Source of the DNA: an uncultured Bacteroides sp. | GTDB taxonomy: Bacteria; Bacteroidota; Bacteroidia; Bacteroidales; Bacteroidaceae | Assembly (NCBI GenBank): GCA_947074205.1 | Contig: CAMTOQ010000012.1 | Location: 1 to 64,000, forward strand | Reading direction: 5' to 3' | Length of the DNA: 64,000 nt | Shown here: in pieces, positions 8,468 through 17,141 of the stretch | How positions within the stretch are numbered: the first letter of the stretch is position 1 | Layout: each line of letters opens with the position of its first letter | Notes under the pieces: model-generated | What the model was told of the DNA's origin: nothing | Databases searched by the model: none | Seen by the model: only the letters and a program-made list of their open reading frames with translations | Translations under genes and position numbers: made by a program

Positions 8468-9910
8468 TTATTTAATGAAACGGTTAATAAGAGGTATCTG
8501 TTTAAGTGGCAAATCTCTTTTAACGATATAGGCCACAAACAGAAGTAACAACACGGTGCGAACAGTTAGGGCGATCCATAGATGCCCATAGTCTACACCA
8601 TAACCTAAACCGAAAAGTACAGCTGCCAGCAAGGTGTAGAGTCCAATGCCACGTAGATCATAACGGATGGGATACTTCTTTTGTCCCACAAAGTAGGACA
8701 GCAACATGGCCACCGCATAGCCTGCGAAACCGGCCCAAGCACAAGCCATATAGCCGTAAATGGGTATCAAAAAGATATTAAGGAGAATGACAATGCTACA
8801 AGCGGTAAGCGAGAAATAGGCACCCCACTTAGTTTCATCCGTCAGTTTGTACCAAAAAGATAGGTTGAAGTAGATACCCATAAATATCTCGGCCACCATC
8901 ACAATGGGCACCACACGTAAGCCTGACCAGTAGCCCTCGCCTATCACAAACTTCAAAATATCGAGATAGAACATAACGGCCAAAAAGGCCAACAGAGCGA
9001 AGATAATAAAGAATTTCATCGCTTGGGCATACATATCTCGGTTGTCTTTGTCTTGACTCTTATCAAAGACAAAAGGCTCGTAAGCAAAGCGGAAGGCTTG
9101 AGTAAACATAGCCATAATCATAGCGATCTTACTTGTAGCACCATAGATACCAAGCTGTACATCGGCTTCGGCCTTATCGGGATAAACAAACGGGAAGATA
9201 ATCTTATCGCCCACCTGGTTGATGATGCCGGCCACACCCAGCACCACAATGGGCAATGAGTAGCGAAACATTCGCTGCGCCAAAGCCTTATCCCACACAT
9301 ACTTGAAGCCGCGTAGTTGGGGCACCAAGCAGAGCATAATAATGGAGGTACAAATGAGGTTGATGGCAAAGGCTGCCCCCACATTACGCCCCTTCAACAC
9401 CACAAAATAGATAATATTAAGGGCGATGCTAAGTACAATAAACAGCATCTTGAGGGAAGCAAATCGTAGGGCCTTCTTCTGATAACGCAGATAGGCAAAC
9501 GGTATGCTTTGGATAGCATCCATAGCAATGATGATGAGCATGATGCCCAAGTACCACGGATTTTCGCCATAGCCCATAACGCCCGCAATAGGATGCAGAA
9601 AGACGAGACACAATGCTAAAAAGATTAATGATATACCTCCTACGTTGATCAGCGTAGTGGCATAGACGCGTTGAAGATCTTCCTCGGACTTATTGGCAAA
9701 GCGGAAAAAGCCCGTCTCCATGCCACACGTCAAGAAAACGAGCAGCAGCGCTGTGATAGAATATAGGTTGGTAATGACACCGTATCCACCCGTAGATGCG
9801 GGCAATGAGAGTGTGTAGATGGGCACCAACAGGTAGTTTAGGAAGCGCCCCACAATGCTACTTACACCATAGATAGCGGTATCTTTTACCAACGATTTAA
9901 GTTCGGCCAT
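8468..9910 (-). CDS. Wzx-like lipid-linked oligosaccharide flippase
   Basis: This 480-aa protein of the MOP/MATE-like polysaccharide biosynthesis family has roughly twelve to fourteen transmembrane helices throughout and no soluble domain. Such proteins flip undecaprenyl-linked sugars or related lipids across the inner membrane. It lies 44 bases downstream of ruvB and six bases upstream of the DUF389 gene. No glycosyltransferases are nearby, so its glycan is not indicated, and it is not part of a visible O-antigen or capsule locus. The N-terminal MAELKSLVKDTAIYG is typical of Bacteroidetes members encoded next to ruvB. Confidence 0.85.
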   Translation of the reverse strand: MAELKSLVKDTAIYGVSSIVGRFLNYLLVPIYTLSLPASTGGYGVITNLYSITALLLVFLTCGMETGFFRFANKSEEDLQRVYATTLINVGGISLIFLALCLVFLHPIAGVMGYGENPWYLGIMLIIIAMDAIQSIPFAYLRYQKKALRFASLKMLFIVLSIALNIIYFVVLKGRNVGAAFAINLICTSIIMLCLVPQLRGFKYVWDKALAQRMFRYSLPIVVLGVAGIINQVGDKIIFPFVYPDKAEADVQLGIYGATSKIAMIMAMFTQAFRFAYEPFVFDKSQDKDNRDMYAQAMKFFIIFALLAFLAVMFYLDILKFVIGEGYWSGLRVVPIVMVAEIFMGIYFNLSFWYKLTDETKWGAYFSLTACSIVILLNIFLIPIYGYMACAWAGFAGYAVAMLLSYFVGQKKYPIRYDLRGIGLYTLLAAVLFGLGYGVDYGHLWIALTVRTVLLLLFVAYIVKRDLPLKQIPLINRFIK

Positions 9911-9954
9911 AGGCTGGGTTGTGATAAGTGTGTGTTTCTATTTCGATGTTGTTC

Positions 9955-10977
9955 TTAAAAGAGAGTCTGCTGAGTGTCGTGTAGTCGACGGCCCAGATGC
10001 TTATAAGCCAGCTCGGTGACTTCGCGCCCTCTTGGCGTGCGTTTTAGGAAGCCCTCTTTAATCAAGAATGGCTCATACACCTCCTCTATCGTGCCGGGAT
10101 CTTCGCCTAGCGCGGTAGCGATGGTAGTGAGTCCCACAGGTCCACCCTTGAACTTATCTATCATAGTTAGCAATATCTTGTTGTCGATCTCGTCAAGGCC
10201 GTAGCGATCTATATTGAGTGCCTCGAGTGAGAAGTTAGCAATCTCTGTGTCGATGCTACCGGTACCCTTTACTTGGGCAAAATCGCGCACACGGCGAAGT
10301 AGTGCATTAGCGATACGAGGGGTACCACGGCTCCTTGAAGCAATCTCGCCCGCAGCAGGAATAGAGCAAGGCACATCGAGTATGGCTGCCGAACGACGAA
10401 TGATGCGGCTCAGAATCTCGTCATCATAGTACTCCAAATGGAGGTTGATACCAAAGCGAGCACGCAAAGGTGCAGTGAGCAGACCGCTACGAGTGGTAGC
10501 GCCTACTAGTGTAAATGGATTCAAGTCGATCTGAATGCTTCGGGCCGATGGACCTTTGTCTATCATGATGTCAATGCGATAATCTTCCATAGCCGAGTAG
10601 AGGTATTCTTCCACCACAGGCGATAGTCGGTGAATCTCATCGATAAACAACACGTCGTTTGGTTCTAGACTTGTCAAGATTCCTGCCAAGTCGCCCGGCT
10701 TGTCCAACACAGGTCCGGAGGTGATTTTGAATCCCACGCCCAGTTCATTGGCAATGATATTTGAGAGTGTAGTCTTACCCAATCCCGGAGGGCCGTGAAG
10801 CAACACATGGTCAAGTGCTTCGGCACGCATACAAGCAGCTTGCACAAAGATGCGCAGATTTTCCACCACCTTATCTTGACCGCTAAAGTCATCAAAAGAG
10901 AGCGGGCGAAGCGCATTTTCAAAGTCGCGTTCGCGCTTGTTCATCTGCTGATCTCGTATATCGAATTGTTCTTCCAT
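9955..10977 (-). CDS. ruvB: Holliday junction branch migration helicase RuvB
   Basis: RuvB is the hexameric AAA+ motor that, with RuvA, drives branch migration of Holliday junctions in recombination and repair. Walker A GPPGLGKT is at 62-69, Walker B DEIH at 113-116, the sensor region GATTRSG follows, and the C-terminal winged helix contains [13 protein letters not shown] and TPRGREVTE. The 340-aa length is normal. ruvA and ruvC are not adjacent, so the complex is encoded at scattered loci. The flippase and DUF389 genes follow closely on the same strand. Confidence 0.97.
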   Translation of the reverse strand: MEEQFDIRDQQMNKRERDFENALRPLSFDDFSGQDKVVENLRIFVQAACMRAEALDHVLLHGPPGLGKTTLSNIIANELGVGFKITSGPVLDKPGDLAGILTSLEPNDVLFIDEIHRLSPVVEEYLYSAMEDYRIDIMIDKGPSARSIQIDLNPFTLVGATTRSGLLTAPLRARFGINLHLEYYDDEILSRIIRRSAAILDVPCSIPAAGEIASRSRGTPRIANALLRRVRDFAQVKGTGSIDTEIANFSLEALNIDRYGLDEIDNKILLTMIDKFKGGPVGLTTIATALGEDPGTIEEVYEPFLIKEGFLKRTPRGREVTELAYKHLGRRLHDTQQTLF

Positions 10978-11056
10978 CTTACAAAAAAAGTATTACAAAA
11001 GGGGTGTCACCTCCCCACTCTCTGCGTATGACAATGATTTTGCAGCAAAGAGAAAA

Positions 11057-11064
11057 CAAAGATA
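11057..11064 (-). promoter_or_regulatory. -7 promoter box upstream of ruvB
   Basis: The reverse strand has TATCTTTG about 80 bases before the ruvB ATG. The -33 element is not clear. This is the only consensus box between alkD-like and ruvB genes. Confidence 0.4.
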
Positions 11065-11112
11065 AATATATTTTCGGTTGAGAGAGATAATAAAAGGTTT
11101 AAATAGGGGAAA

Positions 11113-11820
11113 TTAATCGCGACGCATATAGTGCCGACGTTCTTCCGGAGAGAGTTTCTCGATGGAATAGCGCAACATGGTGCGGGGCATCACACGATGA
11201 TGCTTATCTAGAAATTGATAAAGCAAGTCGATTTGACGCTTCCCCATCTCGCGTAGCATCCAGCCGATGGCTTTACGCATAAGGTCATGCGGGTGGTGCA
11301 GTAGTTTTTCGGACAGCATCAATATGTCGATATAATCTTCATTACGTATCAAGGTGAATGTACCCACCACCGCTATACGTTGATCCCACAACAGGTCGCT
11401 ATCGGCTAAGCGGTAAAGATCTTCACGCGAACGGTTCAGCAGATGTCCGCCCACAATGGTAGGAGCCGACAAGTCGACAAGGTCCCAGTTGTTGACACGT
11501 GAGGTTTGCGAAAGGTAAAAGTCATAGATTTGTTGCCGATGATCTTCGGCTGCTTTCTTAAATCGCTCTACTAGCATCAGCAATGCACAGAGTCGGCACT
11601 CGTGCCAAGGACTTTGAAGCAATTCGGTTATCACCTCCAAATCTGCTTCTTTATGTTTCTTCGCTACAATCCTAGTGTTTGGCACAACAATGCCAAGAAA
11701 TTGGTCGCCTTCGCCATATTCGCCGGGGCCGGTTTTAAAGAAGTGTGGCAAATATTCTCTCTTCACAGGGTCAATATAGCTCTCGAGCTCACGTTGAATT
11801 TGGGCAGCTGATGTTTTCAT
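11113..11820 (-). CDS. AlkD-like DNA alkylation repair protein
   Basis: This 235-aa all-helical HEAT-like-repeat protein belongs to the AlkC/AlkD DNA glycosylase family, which excises cationic alkylated bases such as 3-methyladenine and 7-methylguanine without base flipping. The conserved stretch RVNNWDLVDLSAPTIVG holds the Trp and Asp typical of the active-site cleft, and a later repeat has RKAIGWMLREMGK, also diagnostic. The gene is on its own, 135 bases upstream of ruvB on the same strand and divergent from the SpmAB-like gene. Substrate range is inferred from the family. Confidence 0.88.
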   Translation of the reverse strand: MKTSAAQIQRELESYIDPVKREYLPHFFKTGPGEYGEGDQFLGIVVPNTRIVAKKHKEADLEVITELLQSPWHECRLCALLMLVERFKKAAEDHRQQIYDFYLSQTSRVNNWDLVDLSAPTIVGGHLLNRSREDLYRLADSDLLWDQRIAVVGTFTLIRNEDYIDILMLSEKLLHHPHDLMRKAIGWMLREMGKRQIDLLYQFLDKHHRVMPRTMLRYSIEKLSPEERRHYMRRD

Positions 11821-11897
11821 GAAGCCGTTAGATTTGGTGATATGCGAAGTTAGGGAAATAATCTAGTATATGGGAAGTTTTTTCTAAACTTTATCTC

Positions 11898-11905
11898 TAC
11901 TTTTG
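11898..11905 (+). promoter_or_regulatory. -7 promoter box of the SpmAB-like gene
   Basis: TACTTTTG matches TAnnTTTG, 20 bases before the ATG at 11925. The -33 region is T-rich without a clean TTTG. Confidence 0.4.
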
Positions 11906-11924
11906 TCCATAATACACTAGAAAC

Positions 11925-13157
11925 ATGGTACTAAATTACATCTGGATTGGTTTTTTTGTAGTCGCCTTTATCGTGGCAATGGGCCAGCTTATCTTTGCCG
12001 GCAACACCGATATCTTTACACTATTGGTGCAAGCCACCTTCGATTCATCTAAGACAGCTTTCGAAATATCGCTTGGGTTGACAGGTGTACTAGCCCTTTG
12101 GCTGGGCATCATGAAGATTGGTGAAGAGAGTGGATTGATCAATACATTGTCGCGTTGGCTCAGTCCGGTGTTGTGTCGCCTCTTCCCCGACATCCCTAAA
12201 GGCCACCCGGTATTAGGGTCCATCTTTATGAACCTTTCGGCCAACATGCTGGGGCTCGACAATGCAGCTACCCCCATGGGGCTAAAAGCGATGAAAGAGC
12301 TACAAGAGCTAAACCCCAAGAAAGATACAGCCAGCAACCCGATGATCATGTTTTTGGTAATCAACACCTCGGGACTGATTCTGATTCCGATATCGATTAT
12401 GGTCTATCGCGCACAGATGGGAGCCGCTCAGCCCACCGATATATTTATACCAATACTTCTCAGCACATTTATATCTACCATTGTGGGAGTGATTACGGTG
12501 AGCATCTCTCAGCGCATCAATCTAATCAATAAACCGATCTTAATCCTAGTAGGAATACTTAGCGTTTTCTTTTCAGGATTGATTTGGTTGTTCGCCACAG
12601 TATCGCGCGAGGAGATGGGTGTCTACTCTACACTGATTGCCAATATGATTCTATTTGGAGTGATGTTGACATTCATCCTTACCGGAGTACGCAAAAAGAT
12701 TAATGTATACGATGCATTTGTTGAGGGAGCCAAGGAAGGATTCACTACAGCTGTGCGAATCATCCCCTACCTAGTAGCATTCTTGGTGGGTATCGCCGTA
12801 TTCCGAGTGTCGGGTGCAATGGGATTCTTAGTCGATGCGATTGGTTACCTAGTCGCTTCACTAGGGATTGATACCGGCTTTGTGGGCGCGCTTCCAACGG
12901 CTTTTATGAAGTCGCTTAGCGGCAGTGGTGCCAATGGTCTGATGATTGATGCTATGAGCCAGCATGGACCCGATTCGTTCATCGGTCGCGTGAGTTGCGT
13001 GGTGCGTGGAGCGTCAGATACCACCTTCTACATATTGGCCGTCTATTTCGGTAGTGTTGGCATCACCCGCACCCGAAATGCAGTGACCTGCGGATTAATT
13101 GCCGACTTTTCGGGAATTGTCGCAGCCATTTTCATGAGTTATTTGTTCTTCTATTAA
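11925..13157 (+). CDS. SpmA/SpmB-like nucleoside-recognition (Gate) membrane protein
   Basis: This 410-aa inner-membrane protein fuses two Gate domains that correspond to Bacillus spore maturation proteins SpmA and SpmB. The first half contains NLSANMLGLDNAATPMGLKA and the second TAFMKSLSGSGANGLM and SCVVRGASDTTFYILA, both hallmarks of the family. The SpmA-SpmB fusion is widespread in non-sporulating Bacteroidetes, where its transport role is unknown; sporulation is not implied. It is followed 23 bases later by ybeY in the same direction, so the two are probably co-transcribed. Confidence 0.88.
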   Translation: MVLNYIWIGFFVVAFIVAMGQLIFAGNTDIFTLLVQATFDSSKTAFEISLGLTGVLALWLGIMKIGEESGLINTLSRWLSPVLCRLFPDIPKGHPVLGSIFMNLSANMLGLDNAATPMGLKAMKELQELNPKKDTASNPMIMFLVINTSGLILIPISIMVYRAQMGAAQPTDIFIPILLSTFISTIVGVITVSISQRINLINKPILILVGILSVFFSGLIWLFATVSREEMGVYSTLIANMILFGVMLTFILTGVRKKINVYDAFVEGAKEGFTTAVRIIPYLVAFLVGIAVFRVSGAMGFLVDAIGYLVASLGIDTGFVGALPTAFMKSLSGSGANGLMIDAMSQHGPDSFIGRVSCVVRGASDTTFYILAVYFGSVGITRTRNAVTCGLIADFSGIVAAIFMSYLFFY

Positions 13158-13180
13158 TATCCTAAAACCTATATAACATT

Positions 13181-13603
13181 ATGGCTATAACCTACCACAC
13201 CGACGGCGTAAAAATGCCAGACATCAAGAAACGCGAAGTCAGCGAATGGATCAAACAAGTGGCAGCTACCTACGACAAACGCGTGGGTGACATTGCCTAT
13301 ATCTTCTGCTCGGACGAAAAGATTCTAGAGGTGAATAATCAGTATCTACAACACGATTATTATACAGACATTATCACGTTCGACTATACAGAAGGCAATC
13401 GCATTGGAGGTGACTTATTCATTAGTCTAGACACCGTAAAGACCAATGCAGAGCAGTTTGCCGACAACTATCAACAAGAGTTGTACCGCACCATTATCCA
13501 CGGTGTTTTGCACCTTTGTGGTATAGACGACAAAGGGCCGGGCGAACGCGAAATCATGGAAGCGGCAGAGAACAAAGCACTCGAACTATATCCTCAGAAA
13601 TAG
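13181..13603 (+). CDS. ybeY: Endoribonuclease YbeY (rRNA maturation factor)
   Basis: YbeY is a metal-dependent RNase involved in 16S rRNA 3'-end maturation and 70S quality control. The 140-aa product has YTDIITFDY and the metal motif HGVLHLCGIDD with His107 and His111. The third ligand of the usual HGxLHLxGYDH motif, a His, is Asp117 here; Bacteroidetes homologues often differ at this position. The C-terminal EREIMEAAENKAL is typical. The last ten bases overlap the convergent unknown lipoprotein gene. Confidence 0.93.
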   Translation: MAITYHTDGVKMPDIKKREVSEWIKQVAATYDKRVGDIAYIFCSDEKILEVNNQYLQHDYYTDIITFDYTEGNRIGGDLFISLDTVKTNAEQFADNYQQELYRTIIHGVLHLCGIDDKGPGEREIMEAAENKALELYPQK

Positions 13604-14538
13604 AGGCGGAACCCTGCTAATAGGGCTAAACGACGCTTCATTTCAGAATCATCTTTTGGGTACTTCTTATTGAACTTTTCCGGAAAGTAAGTACCCTGCG
13701 CATCAGCCGAAACACCCACTCCTAGGAATCGAGTAAGCATATACTCGGCACCTAGATTGAGGTTGGCTGTGAATCCGTTTTTCTGGTGAGAGGGGTTATC
13801 ACTATAGAGATAACCTCCACCTATTCCCATCTTAAACATCCAGGCACCTCGCCTATCCCAGTACCCCACCTGTGGTGCAAACTGATACTGCTTGAAATTC
13901 ATCCCTTTCATATCTACCCAGAGCAGCGAGGCTTGGCCTCCTAAAGACCAACCACTACGCCACACATGATCGCACCTCATCTGCCACTCCATCCCTCCAA
14001 GTCCGGAGATATCCGAGCGTGTGTCGATATCATAAAGTTTGTCTATAAACCAACTATAGCCGACATTAACTGTTATATTAGTTTCAGGAGGCCTACGTCT
14101 TCGCCTGATCTTTTGAATGATCTTCCTATTGATTTCAACGAAGTCGCTAGAGAGAGTGGGCGGTATAGAGTCGATTATCCCTCGATCGCCTAGGTAGAGC
14201 ATCACGCCGGATATCTGGTGACAATTACCACCAAACAGGTCGGGCTTCTTGTGGTTGATGATATAAAGTCCATTGCCTCCTGCATTAGCGGTAGCTTCCT
14301 TAGCCAAATAGGACACACGGTTGTAGCCACAATGAATGGTGATGATACGGCTCTCTACAGAGATGTTACCGATAACCACTGCAGTAGCCGGAACGGAGTC
14401 GCCATATTCGAAGGTATTAACAGAGTGAGGGCTAGGCAAAGGAGGATAAGGGGTAGTTACAGAAGTAACCACCCGAGGGGAACAAGCAGCTAGTAAAAGA
14501 AATAGTGTTGCCGCTAGAACAATGCGTATCGCCTCCAT
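13594..14538 (-). CDS. Unknown lipoprotein with predicted beta-barrel-like C-terminus
   Basis: I do not recognise this 314-aa protein. The start at 14538 gives a signal peptide and lipobox (LLLAAC), so it should be lipid-anchored; a longer frame to 14607 adds an unlikely N-terminus. Residues about 45-125 form a small soluble domain with two Cys (ITIHCGYN and GGNCHQ). From about 150 onward the sequence alternates aromatic and small residues with Gly turns and ends in LAGFRLYF, a terminal aromatic as in outer-membrane beta-barrels. A lipobox together with a barrel-like C-terminus is unusual. It is convergent with, and overlaps, ybeY. Confidence 0.6.
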   Translation of the reverse strand: MEAIRIVLAATLFLLLAACSPRVVTSVTTPYPPLPSPHSVNTFEYGDSVPATAVVIGNISVESRIITIHCGYNRVSYLAKEATANAGGNGLYIINHKKPDLFGGNCHQISGVMLYLGDRGIIDSIPPTLSSDFVEINRKIIQKIRRRRRPPETNITVNVGYSWFIDKLYDIDTRSDISGLGGMEWQMRCDHVWRSGWSLGGQASLLWVDMKGMNFKQYQFAPQVGYWDRRGAWMFKMGIGGGYLYSDNPSHQKNGFTANLNLGAEYMLTRFLGVGVSADAQGTYFPEKFNKKYPKDDSEMKRRLALLAGFRLYF

Positions 14539-14627
14539 AGTCTCTAAGGTATGTATAAATATATAGCTAGCTGTTAACAAAGATAGCATAAGAGATATTA
14601 AAATCAAACAGTTATCATTCTTTTTAG

Positions 14628-14635
14628 TAATTTTG
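14628..14635 (+). promoter_or_regulatory. -7 promoter box of mnmG
   Basis: TAATTTTG matches TAnnTTTG, 29 bases before the mnmG ATG. No clear TTTG -33 element is present. It would drive the forward block mnmG-apt-uvrC and beyond. Confidence 0.45.
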
Positions 14636-14664
14636 CGTTATTATAAAATAGAAGAATTCAACGA

Positions 14665-16539
14665 ATGGATTTTAAATATGACGTTATAGTTATTGGCGCT
14701 GGCCATGCGGGCTGTGAAGCAGCAGCAGCAGCAGCCAAACTAGGCTCTAAGACTTGTCTCATTACGATGGATATGAACAAGATTGGACAGATGAGCTGCA
14801 ACCCTGCGGTTGGTGGCATCGCCAAGGGCCAAATTGTACGCGAGATCGATGCCCTCGGGGGCATGATGGGGCTGATAACCGACCAAACTGCCATCCAGTT
14901 TCGTATCCTCAACCGTTCTAAAGGCCCGGCTATGTGGAGCCCCAGAGCACAATGCGACCGTAACAAGTTTGCATGGGCATGGCGCGAGGAACTAGAGAAC
15001 ACACCCAATCTACATATCTGGCAAGACACCGTTAAGGAGCTGATCGTAGAAAACGGCGAAGTGACAGGACTTGTCACCATGTGGGATGTTGTCTTCCACG
15101 CCAAATGTGTGGTGCTCACAGTGGGCACATTCCTCAATGGATTGATGCATGTGGGCAAAACGATGCTTCCCGGTGGGCGTATGGCCGAACCTGCTTCGTA
15201 CTATCTCACTGAATCGATCACTCGTCATGGTATCACCCACGATCGTATGAAAACGGGAACACCCGTTCGTATCGATGGCCGTAGCATTCACTACGACCTG
15301 ATGGATACGCAAGACGGCGAGAACGACTTCCATAAGTTCTCTTACATGGGCACCAACGTTCGACACTTAAAGCAACTGCAGTGTTGGACATGCTATACTA
15401 ATCCCGACACCCATTCTATTCTGCGTGACGGGCTAAACGACTCTCCCCTTTTCAATGGGCAGATTCAGAGTATTGGGCCACGCTATTGCCCCAGTATCGA
15501 GACCAAGATTGTCACCTTCCCAGACAAAGATCAACATCAACTATTCCTTGAGCCCGAAGGCGAAACCACCCAAGAACTTTACTTGAATGGCTTCTCTTCT
15601 TCATTGCCGATGGATATACAGATTCGCGCATTGAAGTCGATTCCAGCATTCAAGGATATGGTGATCTACCGTCCGGGCTACGCCATCGAATACGACTTCT
15701 TCGACCCTACTCAATTAAAGCATTCATTGGAGTCGAAGAAGATCAAGAATCTATTCTTTGCGGGACAGATTAACGGTACTACCGGTTACGAGGAAGCAGG
15801 TGGTCAAGGATTGATAGCAGGTATCAATGCGCACATCAATTGTCACGGTGGCGAGCCATTTGTATTAGGTCGCGACGAAGCTTATATCGGTGTGTTGATT
15901 GACGACTTGGTAACCAAAGGTGTGGATGAGCCCTACCGTATGTTTACCTCGCGTGCCGAGTACCGCATACTTCTGCGTATGGACGATGCTGATATGCGTC
16001 TTACCGAAAGAGGCCGTCAAATTGGATTGGTAGATGATGCTCGCTACGAGCTGCTAGAGCGTAAGCGCGAAACCATCGAACGTATCATCCAGTTTGCTCG
16101 CAACTACTCTATCAAGCCTGCCTTGATCAATGATGGATTGGAGCAACTAGGCACCACTCCACTTCGCCAAGGATGCAAGCTCATCGACCTGATCAATCGT
16201 CCTCAAATCACCATTGAAAGCATTGCCGAATTTGTGCCTGCCTTCAAGAGCGAGCTAGACAAAATCACCGAACGCAAGGAGGAGATTATCGAGGCTGCCG
16301 AGATACTTATCAAGTACGAAGGATACATCGCTCGCGAGCGCATCATAGCCGACAAGCTAGCACGTCTAGAGTCGATCAAAATCAAGGGTCGTTTCGACTA
16401 CGAGAGCCTTCAATCTTTATCGACTGAAGCTCGTCAGAAGCTAACAAAGATAGATCCCGAAACCATTGCTCAGGCCAGCCGTATCCCCGGCGTATCGCCT
16501 AGCGACATAAACGTCCTCCTAGTGCTTTCTGGGCGCTAA
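14665..16539 (+). CDS. mnmG: tRNA uridine-5-carboxymethylaminomethyl synthase subunit MnmG
   Basis: MnmG (GidA) works with the GTPase MnmE to place a carboxymethylaminomethyl or aminomethyl group on U34 of tRNAs for Lys, Glu, Gln, Leu, Arg and Gly, using FAD, NADH and methylene-tetrahydrofolate. The FAD-binding motif GAGHAGCEAA is at 11-20, NPAVGGIAKG at about 50, the Cys motif WTCYTN and the second nucleotide motif FFAGQINGTTGYEEA follow; the length of 624 aa is normal. It heads a forward gene block. A parS-like palindrome follows ten bases after its stop codon. MnmD, which completes the modification, is encoded at 35.9 kb. Confidence 0.97.
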   Translation: MDFKYDVIVIGAGHAGCEAAAAAAKLGSKTCLITMDMNKIGQMSCNPAVGGIAKGQIVREIDALGGMMGLITDQTAIQFRILNRSKGPAMWSPRAQCDRNKFAWAWREELENTPNLHIWQDTVKELIVENGEVTGLVTMWDVVFHAKCVVLTVGTFLNGLMHVGKTMLPGGRMAEPASYYLTESITRHGITHDRMKTGTPVRIDGRSIHYDLMDTQDGENDFHKFSYMGTNVRHLKQLQCWTCYTNPDTHSILRDGLNDSPLFNGQIQSIGPRYCPSIETKIVTFPDKDQHQLFLEPEGETTQELYLNGFSSSLPMDIQIRALKSIPAFKDMVIYRPGYAIEYDFFDPTQLKHSLESKKIKNLFFAGQINGTTGYEEAGGQGLIAGINAHINCHGGEPFVLGRDEAYIGVLIDDLVTKGVDEPYRMFTSRAEYRILLRMDDADMRLTERGRQIGLVDDARYELLERKRETIERIIQFARNYSIKPALINDGLEQLGTTPLRQGCKLIDLINRPQITIESIAEFVPAFKSELDKITERKEEIIEAAEILIKYEGYIARERIIADKLARLESIKIKGRFDYESLQSLSTEARQKLTKIDPETIAQASRIPGVSPSDINVLLVLSGR

Positions 16540-16547
16540 TAGAGCTA

Positions 16548-16563
16548 CGTTTCACGTGAAACA
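16548..16563. promoter_or_regulatory. parS centromere-like site (ParB binding)
   Basis: The 14-bp perfect palindrome GTTTCACGTGAAAC (16549-16562) sits between mnmG and apt. With its flanks it matches the canonical 16-bp parS sequence TGTTTCACGTGAAACA at 15 of 16 positions; only the first base differs (C for T). It lacks a T-run and a loop, so it is not a terminator. parS sites nucleate ParB spreading and cluster around oriC in most bacteria, often beside gidA/mnmG. No second copy was noticed in this window, and parA/parB are not here. Confidence 0.8.
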
Positions 16564-16590
16564 TTTAATTTAAACAAATCATATAAAAGC

Positions 16591-17121
16591 ATGAGTATGA
16601 ACAGAGAAGAGCTAATAGAAAAGATACGCAAAGTACCCAATTTCCCTATCCCCGGGATATTGTTCTACGATGTAACAACTCTATTTAAAGACCCAGGAGC
16701 GCTAAAGCAATTGGGCGATGACTTGTACGAGATGTACAAGGACAAAGGCATTACCAAAGTAGTAGGTATAGAGTCGCGTGGTTTCATCATGGGACCTATC
16801 TTGGCTACTCGCCTTAACGCTGGTTTCATCCCCATCCGCAAGCCAGGTAAATTGCCAGCCGAAACCATCCAACAAAGCTATGCTAAGGAGTATGGAACGG
16901 ACACTATCGAGATCCATAAAGATGCACTCGACGAGAACGATATTATCGTACTTCACGATGACCTTTTGGCGACTGGTGGCACAATGGAAGCTGCTTGCGA
17001 ATTGGTGCAAAAACTAAAGCCTAAAAAGGTATATGTAAACTTCCTTATCGAGTTGGCCGAGTTGAACGGACGTTCCATCTTTGGCGACGATGTTGAAGTA
17101 GAATCATTGATTACTGTATAA
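16591..17121 (+). CDS. apt: Adenine phosphoribosyltransferase
   Basis: Apt converts adenine and PRPP to AMP in purine salvage. The 176-aa protein has the type I phosphoribosyltransferase fold, with ESRGF at 61-65 and the PRPP-binding loop VLHDDLLATGGT at about 120-131. Length and motif order are standard. A second ATG two codons later is an equal start candidate. It lies between the parS-like site and uvrC, 20 bases before the latter, and is likely co-transcribed with it. Confidence 0.95.
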   Translation: MSMNREELIEKIRKVPNFPIPGILFYDVTTLFKDPGALKQLGDDLYEMYKDKGITKVVGIESRGFIMGPILATRLNAGFIPIRKPGKLPAETIQQSYAKEYGTDTIEIHKDALDENDIIVLHDDLLATGGTMEAACELVQKLKPKKVYVNFLIELAELNGRSIFGDDVEVESLITV

Positions 17122-17126
17122 TCCAA

Positions 17127-17133
17127 AAGGAGG
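17127..17133 (+). promoter_or_regulatory. Strong Shine-Dalgarno sequence of uvrC
   Basis: AAGGAGG lies eight bases before the uvrC ATG at 17142. Bacteroidetes genes rarely use Shine-Dalgarno pairing, and neighbouring genes here lack it, so this site is unusual and fixes the uvrC start. Confidence 0.7.
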
Positions 17134-17141
17134 TATAGCGA

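Noticed and set aside
11925..13157. Evidence for sporulation from the SpmA/SpmB-like protein.
   Set aside because: The fused protein is common in non-sporulating Bacteroidetes and no other sporulation gene is here.
16540..16590. Terminator between mnmG and apt.
   Set aside because: The palindrome has no loop and no T-run and matches parS instead.
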